A stretch of DNA of 64,000 bases from Daphnia carinata (taxonomy: Eukaryota > Arthropoda > Branchiopoda > Diplostraca > Daphniidae): contig NC_081340.1 of the NCBI RefSeq assembly GCF_022539665.2, forward strand, positions 496,001-560,000, given 5' to 3'. The position numbers were made by a program, and so were the translations under genes. Below are positions 22,009-34,229 of this stretch, piece by piece (the stretch's first letter is position 1; each line of letters opens with the position of its first letter). Below the pieces are notes generated by a model. It did no database searches. It worked only from the letters and a program-made list of their open reading frames with translations, and was not told where the DNA came from.

Positions 22009-25000
22009 CTATAAAACATCACTAAGTTTTTTGGCTACGCCCGCGGTAGGTGGTAATGGTGGAGCTCCACTTCTGGGCTTGCAAACAGGCGTAACCCCTT
22101 TAGCCAATACCTTGAATGCAAAACATGCATTAGAAACATTAAGTGGCATTAGGATTAAATTTGAAACAACTTCTCTTAGCGCTCCCGGAGTCGTTACGAT
22201 GTAGTAGACAGCATAACCAGGAATCCATAACATGGAAGACAAGCTGATGGTGATTCCAATGGCTTCAGCCCACCAAGGGTATTGGTAGTTTTCACCGTAT
22301 GTTACTGGGATATATTGGATGACGTAAAATAAAAATACACTCTTTAAAAAAAATGGGATAAATTTTTAGTAATTTCAGAAGCAGTCGCATACGAATAAGA
22401 TCTCATACTGCCATAACAAGGGGGCCAAAGAAAGACCAGCAAACGTAGAAGAACCAAGACGGTTTGCTACCGGACATCTGTTCAATGCAGTCGCAGAAGC
22501 GGCTAGTGCCAAATATCCATGCTATAGAAATTGTTTGGAAAAATACAAGGAACAGCATAGACATCCCGCTGGCCGAATAATAGTCCATCAACTGAAATAT
22601 GTAAACACCACCCTAAAATGTATAAAGAAATACAATATAACACGTTCTCTCACGCAGTGCTGTGGCACCTTGGCTGTTCCATGTTTTTGTCAAACCTGAG
22701 TTATCATGGGAATATCCAGAAGAAACATCATTAACACACACAAAAACGTGAAGAATTTTCTATTTTTTCGTAATTTTTCCGGCCAGTTGTCGCTAAGTCC
22801 AGTAACGAAAGATTCGACATTACAAAATTCTGAATCGATTCCTAAAATCTATTCAATAAAATTTGGATCAAAATTTGAATGACATCACTTTCGGTTAATT
22901 GATTGGCACTGGTAGGGTCACAGAACTCACCGCAAGCATAATAAAGAAAAGTACTGCCCAGGCTGGCGCTCCTGGAAGGCGTAGAACTACTTCTGGATAT
23001 GTAATAAAAACAAGGCCAGGCCCGGAATTCACCACCGAATCAATACTGGCATTGGTAGCATGCGCAATTGTTCCAAGAATTGCAAACTTTTTATGGTGTC
23101 AATATTGGATAAACAATTAAGATGGGCGTTTAATTACAACGAGGACTACACAAATACCGTAACGATTCCTGCAATCAAACATGTCACCGTGTTCACTAGG
23201 CAAGTTATCATGGCGTCCCTGTATATGGGAAGACATTATCCAACAATGTGTAAGCCAACTATTAAAATAATAACAAAAACAAACGAACAAACAAATGCAC
23301 GATTGCCACTACATTATCTTAACGCGAGATAGGCCTATTGGCAGGGCTGCCTGCTCCGGGATTAAGTATATGGTACCCACATTTTCAGGATTTCATCTTA
23401 AATGATCATCTGAAATTTCCCAGAGATGGGGGATTTTTGTTCACGAAAGCAGGAGCAAAAATTCGTACCGAGGATCTATAATCTGCATACAATGTCAGGA
23501 GTTCTGTACAATACATGGTTCCCTTTAGAAGATCGCCATGAGTTTCCGAAAAGGAGCCGATTCCCTAAGTATTTACTACTAGTTAGCACCTGGAAATGGT
23601 GAAATTTCTCGGGAGCAACGGATTTTCTCAGGTGTAGCAACGACAGAAATATGGCTCTTAGTTGCATTCTTAATTCTTGTTTTAAATTTTTACGGTTTTT
23701 GATACATGTGAAAAAGAGCATCTTCGTGTTTCTTCGTACAGAGGAAACATTTTTATAGGCGCACGCTGAATCTTGTGTAGCCTTTAAGGTACCATCAAAT
23801 TTTATTTCGCCGAATGGTTGTCGAGCAACTAGCAGGAGGCGTCTAGGTTAGCCATCTAACTTTCACGGTATTAACAATATTCCTCCGCCCAATTTTTTCC
23901 GTCCAGACTATTAGAAAACGCTATTTCCAATACAATTTCTATTTTAGCGATCGTTCCAACATAAACGAGATTGGCGGTGAGATATGACTGAAACGAAATA
24001 GGAATGGAGAAGTAGGACTGATAATTTCCAATCCTATTTCTACCGGAGAAATAGGACTGACTTTAAGAAACTTTTAGGACAGTCCTATTTCTCTATGGCA
24101 TCAGTCCTATTTCTCCTTAGAATTAGTCCTGTTTCATTTACCTTGTTCCAAGGGGAACGATGAGCCTCCAATCCGAGATAGAGCGCCGGCTTATATCCAT
24201 TTCCCTTTTTAAAAAACCGATGGTGTTAACTCATTAGGTAAATGGTTCACAAAACTTTTTTTTCTTATCCTATTTTAACTTAAATTACAGGAGAACATGA
24301 AGTATATTGTATTTAATATAGTTCATTTAACAAAATACTATTAGACATAGTACAGAAATATTTATTACTTATATTGCACATTATGTGGTCATAACCAACT
24401 TTTCCAATTGAACTAATGTTTTACTATTTCATACATCTTTCGTTATATACAGCTCTTACATATTCTGATTTTGCTCTAATAGTATTTTATTAAATGAACT
24501 CTATTAGATTTAAAATAATTCATGTTCCCTAGCAATTAAAATTAAAATAGGATAAGAGATAAAAAATTTGTGAACCATTTAAATAATGGGTAAACGCCAT
24601 CGGTTTTTAAAAAAGAGAAATGGATATAAGCCGGCGCTCTTACGAAATACATCGACTACCGGATTGGAGGCTCATCGTTCCCCTTTGAACAAGGTAAAAG
24701 AAATAGGATTATTTCTAAGGAGAAATACGGCTGATGCCGAGGAGAAATAGGACTGATGCCATGGAGATATAGGACTGTCCTAAAAGTTTTTAAAAGTCAG
24801 TCCTATTTCTCCCTGTCTTATTTCTCCGGTAGAAATAGGACTGGAAATTTTCAGTCCGTTTTTTCCAGTCCTATTTCGTTTCAGTCCTATTTCACCGGCT
24901 ACCATAAACGACCATCAGTCTCCAATTTGCTACTTCACTTGGCTTACAAACATAGCAACCAGAACCGTTGATCTTCATTTAATTTTCAAATCTTAAGCTT

Positions 25001-27078
25001 TGTATGTTACGAAAGATTTCTCACCTGAAGCAGTTATATTTAAACGTGTTATATGAACCTAGTGCGGGTAAGGCTCCGGTCCCGATGCTATAGGCGAAGA
25101 AGATTTGGGTTGTGCCTACGTAACAACAAATGGCTAATATGATACCACGGGCACTCCAAAATTCAAAAATAGCCTGTTATACCATCAATCCAAGGCCCAG
25201 CAGTCAGCAAGAGATCCCTGGAAATGCCGAATTATTTTACTTAATGCCATTATTATATCCTCATAATTACAATTCACCATTTCGGGGTGATATAGTACAA
25301 CAATCCAATCTCCGCTCCTTCCAGCGTAACTGCTCGAACAAGAAGCACCAAAAGTATAACGTAGGGAAACAAGGCTGTAAACCAGACTATCTGCATATTA
25401 CAGTGTATAATTACATTTCATATTAGTTTAAAACTTGGTTTAAACACAGGAGAATCTCATTTTAAACAACTTACGTAACCGCTTTCATTTAAGCCCTTCC
25501 AGATGATGAAGTAAACAAGAATCCATGCCAATACCAACGTTCCAAACAGTTCCCAACGCACAGAAGACAAATTGTCGATGCCATCTGTGATACCTAAAAC
25601 TCGCTCACTACAAGCACATGTGATGGTGTGATTACTTATATCAACTTGAAGCGTTTATTTTTAGATGTAGTATTACGTCCAAAATTCTTCGACTGCAGAC
25701 ACTGATGAGTTGGTAAGGCTGATCCCATACGTCAGATTCGCAACGTCAGTCGGGACGTAACAATTCGGTGTATTCCATGCATTATCTAAGTGAAATACGA
25801 AAATTGCAAAAATTTTTAATTTGGAACATCCATACAGTATTTAAAAATTATACAGAAAAATTACAGATTGATCTTGAAAAATTAAAAACTAATAACATTT
25901 GCAATAACCTGAAATGTAAAATACTGCAAATAGACTATTTAGCCATACGAGTCACTGTTTCAGACAACAACGTTGTAGGATGTACATACCACAACCCGCC
26001 CAGGGAAGACTAGGTAAAGCGCTGAACGACGCAATCAAGTAGAATAGGGTCCAAGCGATGATAATGGTGTAATAAATGTCGATCAGTACGACCACAACCT
26101 AAATTATGTTTCGATTGATATTACCATGTAGATACATTTGTCAAACGTACTCACCATGGTTGCAAAACCCACACCTGTGCAATTAAAACGTTTTACAGCG
26201 AAATTTATATGCCAAATCATTATAATATAAACAACGAAAAACAACTGTACCTTTCATAATAGGCACTAATTGGCCAATAAATGTCATACCTGTGATAATG
26301 TAATAATGCGCGGATACATTTAAACATATATAAGACTACTTTTTCCAATAATACCCCCAACTCCTAAATATTGTCCTAATGCAACTTCTGTAAAGCGAAT
26401 TGAAAATTTTTTAAAATTGTAATGATGAAGAAGTACTTGTTGGCGATAGGTTTCGATTATTACCTGCGTAGAATATCGGAATGCCACAAAATACCATGGC
26501 AACAAAGTACGCTATCAGAAATGCTCCTATGAAATATTGGAGCAGTAATCGTTAAGCAACCCTGAAATGCTAGAAATGAAAACCTATAGGCAAAGTAAAA
26601 AAAAACATACCCCCGCCATTTTTGTAACCTGAGATGAAAAATTCGGAATTGCTGTTATAAACCTACACGCTTCAGAAACGGTGAACATTTTTTGAAACTT
26701 ACAAAGATAAGGAAAACGCCAAATGTTGCCCAATCCTACCGAGACACTTATGCAAGAGAACAGGAAATCAAGCTTGTTGCTCCATCCCCCGCGCTCCTCT
26801 CCTTCGTTTCCCACATCATTGACTTTTTCGATTTTTTCTTCCTGATGCCGGATATCGGGCTCTGAATTTGCAACTAACAGAGTCGTCGATGGCTTCGAAA
26901 GAAAAACAGGACAATTTTCGCACTCCAGCATATCCGAAGGTAAGTTTTGGCTTTTTGTTCCATTAGAAGGCGATTCCGAATGCGGCTTAGTCGCCTCATC
27001 GCCCTCGATCTTTGCAATACTTGGGTTTTCATATAGCTCAAAACCATCGTTGACAAATTCAATATTCATTTCCCCCAC
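22009..27078 (-). CDS. SLC6-family Na+/Cl- coupled neurotransmitter/amino-acid transporter 2
   Basis: Paralogue of the plus-strand transporter, arranged tail to tail with it. I place 18 exons (minus): 27078-26703, 26628-26611, 26526-26464, 26387-26355, 26289-26251, 26174-26155, 26098-25990, 25785-25677, 25607-25475, 25390-25278, 25217-25183, 25115-25025, 23218-23158, 23086-22931, 22848-22696, 22612-22409, 22341-22171, 22110-22009. The sum is 1986 nt, 661 codons, in frame to TAG. An in-frame Met at 27069 is an alternative start. Motifs: [13 protein letters not shown] in TM1, [81 protein letters not shown], and NLTYG and NSSVS glycosylation sites in loop 2. The N-terminal tail (about 85 residues) is far shorter than in gene 1. 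A 1.8-kb intron (25024-23219) hosts a transposon. I expect it to be functional; the substrate cannot be told from sequence. Confidence 0.9.
23969..24903. mobile_element. TIR transposon, GATTGGCGG family 1, copy 3
   Basis: Element of 935 bp in an intron of the minus-strand SLC6 gene. The ends are GATTGGCGGTGAGATATG and, inward from the right, GGTAGCCGGTGAAATAGG, with a perfect 8-bp target duplication ataaacga (23961-23968 and 24904-24911). The subterminal 15-bp motif recurs at both ends. The central 600 bp is closely related to copy 1 but in reverse orientation, although the terminal sequences are in the same orientation. No coding capacity. Confidence 0.88.
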
Positions 27079-27622
27079 GTTTAAAACCTCTCGGCTTTTC
27101 GGGATAGTCTGTTACTCGTCAACAACAAGTATTATCACGTGCGCTCCCTTCACCACTTGCTGTTGAACTGAAAGTGTAGTAATTGAAAGCAAAAGAGACA
27201 GGAGTCATTCCGTTGAAACACAATGTTGAACTAAAAAAAACATTAATAATAAAAAAAGAATAATTAAAAAAGAGGAAAAAAAAACAAACAAAACGAAAAG
27301 CTTAAAAACAAGAGAACAATGACCAGAAGACAATGGGGCAAAACTACAAACGCCCAAAAACAAACCACTGAGTATTATAGTGGTTGATCATTCAATACCA
27401 CTATCTGAATTCAAAATTTCGTTCCAACACATATACAACTTCATTACTTGCGTGCGACGTTACACATATTTCATGGACTGAAATATCAGACTCGTGCCGC
27501 ATTTTAAAACAGGGTTTTGTTTTCTTCCCTACTAGCACACTTCGTCTTGGGGATATCATAGAGACGTCGGCATATCCGATTTAGGTCTGTCGTCTTTCGA
27601 CGCCATTGAGACATCCTGTGGA
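27079..27622. other. Region upstream of SLC6 gene 2
   Basis: Should hold the promoter and 5' UTR of the minus-strand transporter. There is a purine-rich tract at about 27235-27300 (runs of a and g) but no TATA box I trust. No gene was found. Confidence 0.4.
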
Positions 27623-29099
27623 GATTGGCGGAGAAAAAGGCCCAGACGAAAAAGGCCCAGACGAAAAAGGCTCGCAAAAAAGGCCCATACGAAAAAGGCC
27701 CACACGAAAAAGGCATACTTTTTTCCAAATTTAAAAGTGGGCCTTTTTCTCCATTACACTGGGCCTTTTTCTCCGCTCAATTTCCATGTTCCTACAAACT
27801 TTATATTTGTTTCCAAAATGTATTTCCAACTTCCTATTCCGTGGAAGTTGGAATGTACAAAGGTTGCTGAAACCGTTACCTTCTATAGGGTTTGCCGAGC
27901 TCAAACAATGTTAGTGTATGTACGCTATTTAATCTTTGATTATTTATTAGGTAGCAATGTGATTTCGGATTATGTTAGTATTTATATATTGCTAATATCC
28001 CGTTAAATAAAGTTCATTTTTCACAATTTTTGTTTATTGAACTACTATCGCTTCTTCAAATATAATATAAGAAATAAATGTTTTTCGCACTTGGCCTTGT
28101 TCTGTGCACCTTTTTTGATCATTTCCCAAAACCCCAGTCCATCTCCCTTATAACTTCCCTTTGTCGATACTTATGCCATAGGTAAAGACCACTGATTCGT
28201 TGTGAATACGGAAACTGAATGAGTTCCGCGGGGCTTTTGTGGTTGCTGGGAACAAAGATATGTTAACACGAAGACTAGTTTATTATTATTAACATTTGAT
28301 GAATAATTTTTATAGGAATAATGCTATAAACTTAAACTATCGTTTGAGGCAAGGACAAAAAAAAGTATATTATAATTCAATATTGATTCTCGTACCATTT
28401 ATTACCTTATAACATTTTCAATTCTTTTCACAATTACAAAGAGCCAAATAAATATATTGAAATCATAATCAACTGCTATAACTATGCCAGGCGGTGGCTG
28501 CTGACTGTTATCTTGGAGCGCTTTTCAGCAAAGCAATAAATAGTTCGAGCAAAACTGGAATATTCAATTTGCGTAGGAACATCTATGAGTCAAACTTAAA
28601 TAGTTAATGCATGGCTTTTGTTAAAGAATAACCTCACCTTTAGTCCGAGAGAACCATCTACGTCTCTGGTAAGCACTCGCGTTTTTCCAGCAATTATAAA
28701 TGATTTTTTACGTTCTTCGTCTTGTTTCCCCTTTATGCACATTATTAAGCAGCTATTGGTTACCTAATTCACATCACATACTACAGTGAAATATAAGGAA
28801 GCTTTGCACTTTACGTTAACAAAGCTACTAACAATTACAAATTCAACGTTTATTTTCTACCATGAAGGGCTTTTTTTTTAGTCTTTTATTAGTGAAGACA
28901 CTTTTACACTCCTTTTAAAAAGAATCTAAGATTTTTTTTCTTCAAATTTTCCCCGATCATAGGAAGCATGCCAGTGTATTGTTATAAAAAACTATCACGA
29001 CATGGCTTACACATGATAGAACACGAGTTTAGCTCATCCATGAGACAGTATCAGTATTTCATATGATACATTTGCCTGTTTTTCTTTAATTTATTCACT

Positions 29100-29740
29100 T
29101 TATGTTCTTTCTTCTCAGTTTTCTTTTTCTTAATGTTGGCTTTTCTCTCCTTATCCCTTTCTTCGATGCGTTCATCCCAATTTTTTTTTACTTTTTCTTT
29201 GATTTTATCTCGTTTCTTAATTTATTTGTCAAGCAATTCCACAGTCCTTTACCTATTGCAATACAGCAAGGTTAAAAGTTTTGATGATCTTACAAATGTG
29301 TTTGTCGCATTGAAAGTTTACCTGAAAACCTTCAGCTAATTGCAGAGCACCATTTCATGCCTGTTTCTCTTTAATGCTTCATGCCTTCTCAACTTCAGCT
29401 TGGCCTACCAAGATTTTCACTTTTGGTTTTAATTTTTCTCTGAAGACTAGCTAAACTCTGAAAGACCTGAGGTAGATGACACAGATGCTGCCATGGTGGC
29501 TTGTGCAAGTTTGGCAATTCAGGACCTCTTCTTCTTATTTTTCCTTTTTAATTTCTTCTTCATTTCATCTAACTTTCGTTTAGTTTTTTTTTTGTTTTCG
29601 TTTCACATAAATCCGGCTTTTTCCCTGAAAATCAATGGAATAAACTGGCCGGTCTGCCTTAAATGTAAAAATTAACATATACCTGGGAGTGTGAGAGCTT
29701 AGCTGTTAGACGTTCTTCCATTTCTTCAGGATTGGAAGCA
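29100..29740 (-). pseudogene. Left-arm copy of a Lys/Glu-rich coiled-coil gene
   Basis: The left arm of the palindromic element repeats, in reverse complement, the coding-like exons of the right arm (31243-32081). It matches around the acceptor-flanked exon ending near 29735 and the Lys-rich C-terminal piece near 29110-29160. The frame is broken by indels. I recognise no family. Confidence 0.4.
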
Positions 29741-30527
29741 TGGTTCGTGGTGTTTTTTAGACACAGCTGGCATATCCACATCATTGCTATCAGGATCTGT
29801 AGGAAGCTGTTCAGCAACATAATCAATAGAAGTCATCTATTCATCCTAGAATCCAATATCAAAGTTATGCTCACAATTTTTGTTATTGCATGCTCAAGAA
29901 AACCACTATGTATGAACATTTTAAAAATTAGGTTTTGACCCTTCACATACCTTTCTTTTTCAGACTCAATATGAAAACTCGTTTAAATTACATTCATCCA
30001 TTGAAGACCTCAAATCAGAAAGGTGGATGGTTTGGATGATCCTCTGGTATTATGCAAAAACAAAGTAAAGATATTCTAAGGTGTATTCGTTAGTAAAATG
30101 TTATACCGCTTTCATAATTTGGCATCCTTTCACAGTAATATTGTTGAGTGGTTAAGCAAGTCCTATGTTTGGCTTTGGTTTATGCTTGGATCCTGGTAAT
30201 AATCAATAAACCCGCATAACAAAATATCCTTGATGTCACTTTTTTAAGTCTTCTCCTAGAAAACAAAATAAACATTGAATGTGAATGACAATGCATAATA
30301 TATTCCGCATCAACAATCTTACTCAATTTACCTCTTTAAAGCAGCTAGCCGTCTTTTATGGTAAAAGGAGTTTTTGGTAGAATTTGTTGCACCGAAACAT
30401 TTTGTTGCAATAACGGCCTTTTCCCTTGTTTCACCGAATTCTTTCGGTACTAGCTTTGATGCTAGCAGACAACAACAGCAAAGCTATCAATGGAATTCGC
30501 ATATTAGATTTGGCTTGGAAATGTCGG

Positions 30528-30868
30528 CGAACCTAGCCTATTGTTATTTTCTTTAGAGAACGACATTTTCAAGCCAAACCTAGCTTCAGGACGCCTCCAC
30601 TTGAGGGCAGTATAAGCAGAATAAGTATCTAAATAATCGTATGAAGGGTAGTACAAAAAACGAACGTAGTAAAAAAAAACTCTTAAGATTGTCTATTGAA
30701 ATTTTTAAAAAATTTTAATTTTTTTATTACAAAATCAACAAAATTTTGGTACTTTGTTATTGTTCATGCTTTCCATCTGCTTATACTGCCCTCTAGTGGA
30801 GGCGTCCTGAAGCTAGATTTGGCTTGAAAATGTCGTTCCCTAAAGAAAATAACAATAGGTTAGGTTCG
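30528..30868. mobile_element. MITE with 92-bp inverted repeats
   Basis: 341-bp element inside the spacer of the palindromic transposon. Arms at 30528-30619 and 30777-30868 are about 93 percent identical reverse complements, starting CGAACCTAGCC and CGAACCTAACC. The central 157 bp is AT-rich with no coding potential. I could not define a target duplication. Confidence 0.7.
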
Positions 30869-31242
30869 TATAGTGTGATCTATGGAGTGATCCACGATAA
30901 TCTTGAGAGACCACGGTAAATATAATAAAGTTTAAAGATTATGACATGAGAGGCAGTTTTGGTTTATGGAAAAACGGAACAAGAACTTGAAAGTGTCGTC
31001 TAAACAAATTTTGTAGGAAATGAACCTAAAATACCAAGAGCCTGATAAAAAGCGAGGGCCCGTTGACATCGTCGCACTTAAAAAGCAACCCTCTTCTGAA
31101 GACCTTTCATTTCTAGCTCATTGACCAATATTCCAACTCAAAGTGTTTCTACAATTCAAGATCTTGATAGGAATCAGGCTGGTGTTCACCACAATAGTTC
31201 TTTTTAAAAAATTGACACCAGGAACTGTGCTTACAATCCTGA

Positions 31243-32081
31243 AAAAATGGAAGAACGTCTAACAGCTAAGCTCTCACACTTCCAGGTATGTGTTAATTTT
31301 TACATTTAAGGCAGACCGGCCAATTTACTCCATTGACTTTCAGGGAAAAAGCTGGATTTATCTGATAAGAAAACAAAAACCAAACTAAACGGAAGTTAGA
31401 TGAAATGAAGAAGAAATTAAAAAGGAAAACTAAGAAGAAGAGGTCCTGAATTGCCAAACTTGCACGAGCCACCAAGGCAACATCAGTGTTATCAGCCTCT
31501 GGTCTTTCAGAGTTTGTCGAAACAGAAATTCCTGAACCAAGACTAGCAAGTACACTGCCAACACCAATTTTTAACAGTGAAGGCTGCCTAGTTTCCAGCA
31601 AATTTGATTTTGGAGAACTATCTAATTCCTCACCCATTCTGAAAAAACCCACTTTAGATCCAGAAGTGGCAACGCTAAAAAAAAAAACTCAAAGCGAAAA
31701 TGAAAACTTGGTAGGCCAAGCTGAAGCTGAGAATACAGGAAGCATTGAAGAGAAACAGGCATGAAATGGTGCTCTGCAAATAGCTGAAGGTTTTCAGGTA
31801 AACTTTCAATTTGACAAAAATATTTGTAAGATCTTGAAAACCTTTAACCTTTCTGTATTGCAATAGGTAAAAGACTATGTGGAATTGCTTGCCAAATCAA
31901 TTAATGAACGAGATCAAATCAAATCAGAGAGTAACAAAAATTGCGCTGAACGAATCGAAGAAAAGGAAAAGAGAAAGGAATAACAACAGAAAAGGAGAAA
32001 AGCCAACATTAAGAAAAAGAAAACTGAAAAGAAAGACCATAAAGTGAATAAACTAAAGAAAAAAGGCAAATTTATCGCATG
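31243..32081 (+). pseudogene. Right-arm Lys/Glu-rich coiled-coil gene, unknown
   Basis: Possible exons: MEERLTAKLSHFQ at 31247 with a donor gtatgt, an open segment at 31486-31764 (FDFGELSNSSPILKKPTLDP, then KTQSENENLVGQAEAENTG), and after a short intron-like gap an alpha-helical, very basic piece (VKDYVELLAKSINERDQIKS; then RRKANIKKKKTEKKDHKVNK) ending near 32081. One in-frame TAA occurs near 31981. The composition suggests a coiled coil with a basic tail. It is the only coding-like content of the 5.6-kb element and is present, inverted, in the other arm. No transposase signature is visible; the function is unknown. Confidence 0.4.
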
Positions 32082-33235
32082 AAAGGCTGATACTGACTGA
32101 TGGATCAGCTAAACTTGTATTCTTTCATATGCAGCTATGTCGTGATAGTTTTTTTGAAATAATAAAAAAAAAGTCCGTCATGGTAGAAAATTCATTTGTC
32201 ATTATTAGTAGTTTTGTTAACGTAAAGTGTAAAGCTTCCTTATATCTCAATGTAGTATGTGATGTGTAATTATAGGTAATCAATAGCTGCTTGAAAATGT
32301 GCAAAAGGTGAAAACAGGACACGAAGAACGAACAAAATCATTTATAGCAGTAGGTTATGATTTTAATATATTTATTGGGCTCTTTGTAATTGTTAAAAGA
32401 ATTGAAAACGTATAAGGAATAAATGGTATTAGAATCAATATTGAATTACAATAGTCTTTGTTTTGGTCCTTGCCTCAGACGATAGTTTAAGTTTGTAATA
32501 TTATTCCTATAAACATTATTTATTAAATGTTCCTATAAACATTATTTATCAAATGTTAATAATAACAAACTAGTCTTCGTGGTAACATATCTTTGTTTCC
32601 AGCAACCACAAAAGCCCCGCGGAACTCATTCAGTTTCCGTATTCACAATGAATAAGTGGTCTTTACCTATGGCATAAGCATCGACAAAGGGAAGTGATAA
32701 GGGATATGGACTGGGGGTTGGGAGGAATGATCAAAGAGGGTGGACAGAACAAGGCTATGTGCGGAAAACATGTATTTCTTCTATTACATTTCAAGAAGCG
32801 ATAGTTGTTCAAAAAACAAAAATTGTGAAAAATGAACCTTATGAAACGGGATATAAGCAATAGATAAATACTAATATAATCCGAAATTAGATTACAACCG
32901 AATAAATAATCAAAGATTAACTAGCGTACAAACGCTAGCATTGTTTGATCTCTGCAAACCTTATAGAATATCACGGTTTCAGCAACCTTTGTACATTCCA
33001 GATTCCACGGAATAGAGGTGGGAAATACAATTTTGGAAACAAATATAAAGTTTGTAGGAACATGGAAATTGAGCGGAGAAAAAGGCCCAGTCCAATGGAG
33101 AAAAAGGCCCACTTTTGAATTTGGAAAAAGTGGGCCTTTTTCGTATGGGCCTTTTTCGTCTGGGCCTTTTTCGCGGGCCTTTTTCGTCTGGGCCTTTTTC
33201 GTCTGGGCCTTTTTCTCCGCCAATCCACTGGTTTT

Positions 33236-34060
33236 TTGCTCCATATGTTCCGCAATTTCCATCGTTTGGGTCGAAATAGATTACGGAATCGATTGTCGAA
33301 CTTCGAAGGCGTCTCGATAGGGGGACAATGCTCATATTTTCATAGCACTGTTTCATAAAGGGGTTTTGAACGGTTAACGTGTGTACGTTGACAAATATAT
33401 GATTTGTCGGCTATGTCAACTTTATTATTTTAATATTCTTTTACAACTCTATAAGTACCTTTATATTTGGACGCGAATTTCCTACTATCGCCCTCTTTAA
33501 CTACTCTTATATCTAATAATACTCTATCTCCTACCATATATTGTTTTACATTCGCTCTTTTATTATATTATTCCCTCTGAAGGTTTTTTGCTTTTTCACG
33601 CTCCTCACGGACGCGTTGGAAACTATAACGCAAGCGTTCTGTTAAGTTACCTACGTAATCTGATGTGGAGATAAATGTTTTTGGGTAAGCGTCAAGGAAT
33701 TCATTAATGGGTATATTAGGATCTCTGCCGTGCAATAAGTAATGTCCAGTGTCGAAGAATGGACAGAACTACGATAAATAAATAAAACATCATCCAGCAT
33801 ATCTTCCCAATTTGTATGCTTTCCATCTTTTAATTTCTTTCTCAACATTGTTTTCAATGTTCTATTAAACTTTCTGTTTCTCCGTTGCTAGCTGGATTAT
33901 AAGCAGTTGTTAGTCTGTGTTCAATTTTTAATTTCTTACAAAAATAACGAAATAATTTCGACGTGAAATTGGTTCCATGATCTGAAAGAATAGCTTTAGG
34001 CATACCATGTCTTACTATAATTGTTTTATATACATATTCTGCTTGTTGCACGAGGCTGCC
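33236..34060 (-). pseudogene. pol: Gypsy integrase fragment, env-element family
   Basis: Reads, with stops and frameshifts, like the integrase C-terminal half at 42426-43553: VRHGMPKAILSDHGTNFTS (second catalytic Asp), YNPASNGETE (catalytic Glu), KDGKHTNWEDMLDDVLF, then GDRVLLDIRVVKEGD, SYICQRTHVNR and YEHCPPI near 33310. It stops where the palindromic transposon begins at 33225, so the transposon probably inserted into or next to it. No LTR was found with it. Confidence 0.8.
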
Positions 34061-34229
34061 CAGCCGTTTTAATGTGTTTGAATTGGGTGGTCCTCGATAG
34101 AGGGCCACCATTGTACATTTTCTTGTATGTAAGCCCCGCCCTAGGCCTATTGGTCGTCTCGCAAGAGAGGGAAAGGGGCATTCAGTCACAAAATACATCT
34201 CTTACAGTTAAAATGATCTGAAAATAGTC

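Larger units (their letters stand above)
27623..33225. mobile_element. 5.6-kb palindromic TIR transposon, GATTGGCGG family 2
   Basis: Both ends read GATTGGCGGAGAAAAAGG inward and are exact inverted copies, followed by a tandem of a 15-bp motif, gaaaaaggcccagac (about 27632-27720 and 33120-33216). The inverted match continues, with indels, to about 29740 on the left and 31225 on the right, giving arms of about 2 kb around a 1.5-kb spacer. The first nine bases equal those of family 1, and the architecture of GAAA(T/A)AGG repeats is the same, so the two families are probably related. No clear target duplication flanks it (cctgtgga left, cactggtt right). No transposase motif was recognised. The right flank is integrase debris. 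Confidence 0.8.

Noticed and set aside
27625-33356. Open frames of repeated KGPDEKGPY-type peptides at both ends of the palindrome
   Set aside because: They arise from the gaaaaaggcccagac tandem repeat and occur in all frames.
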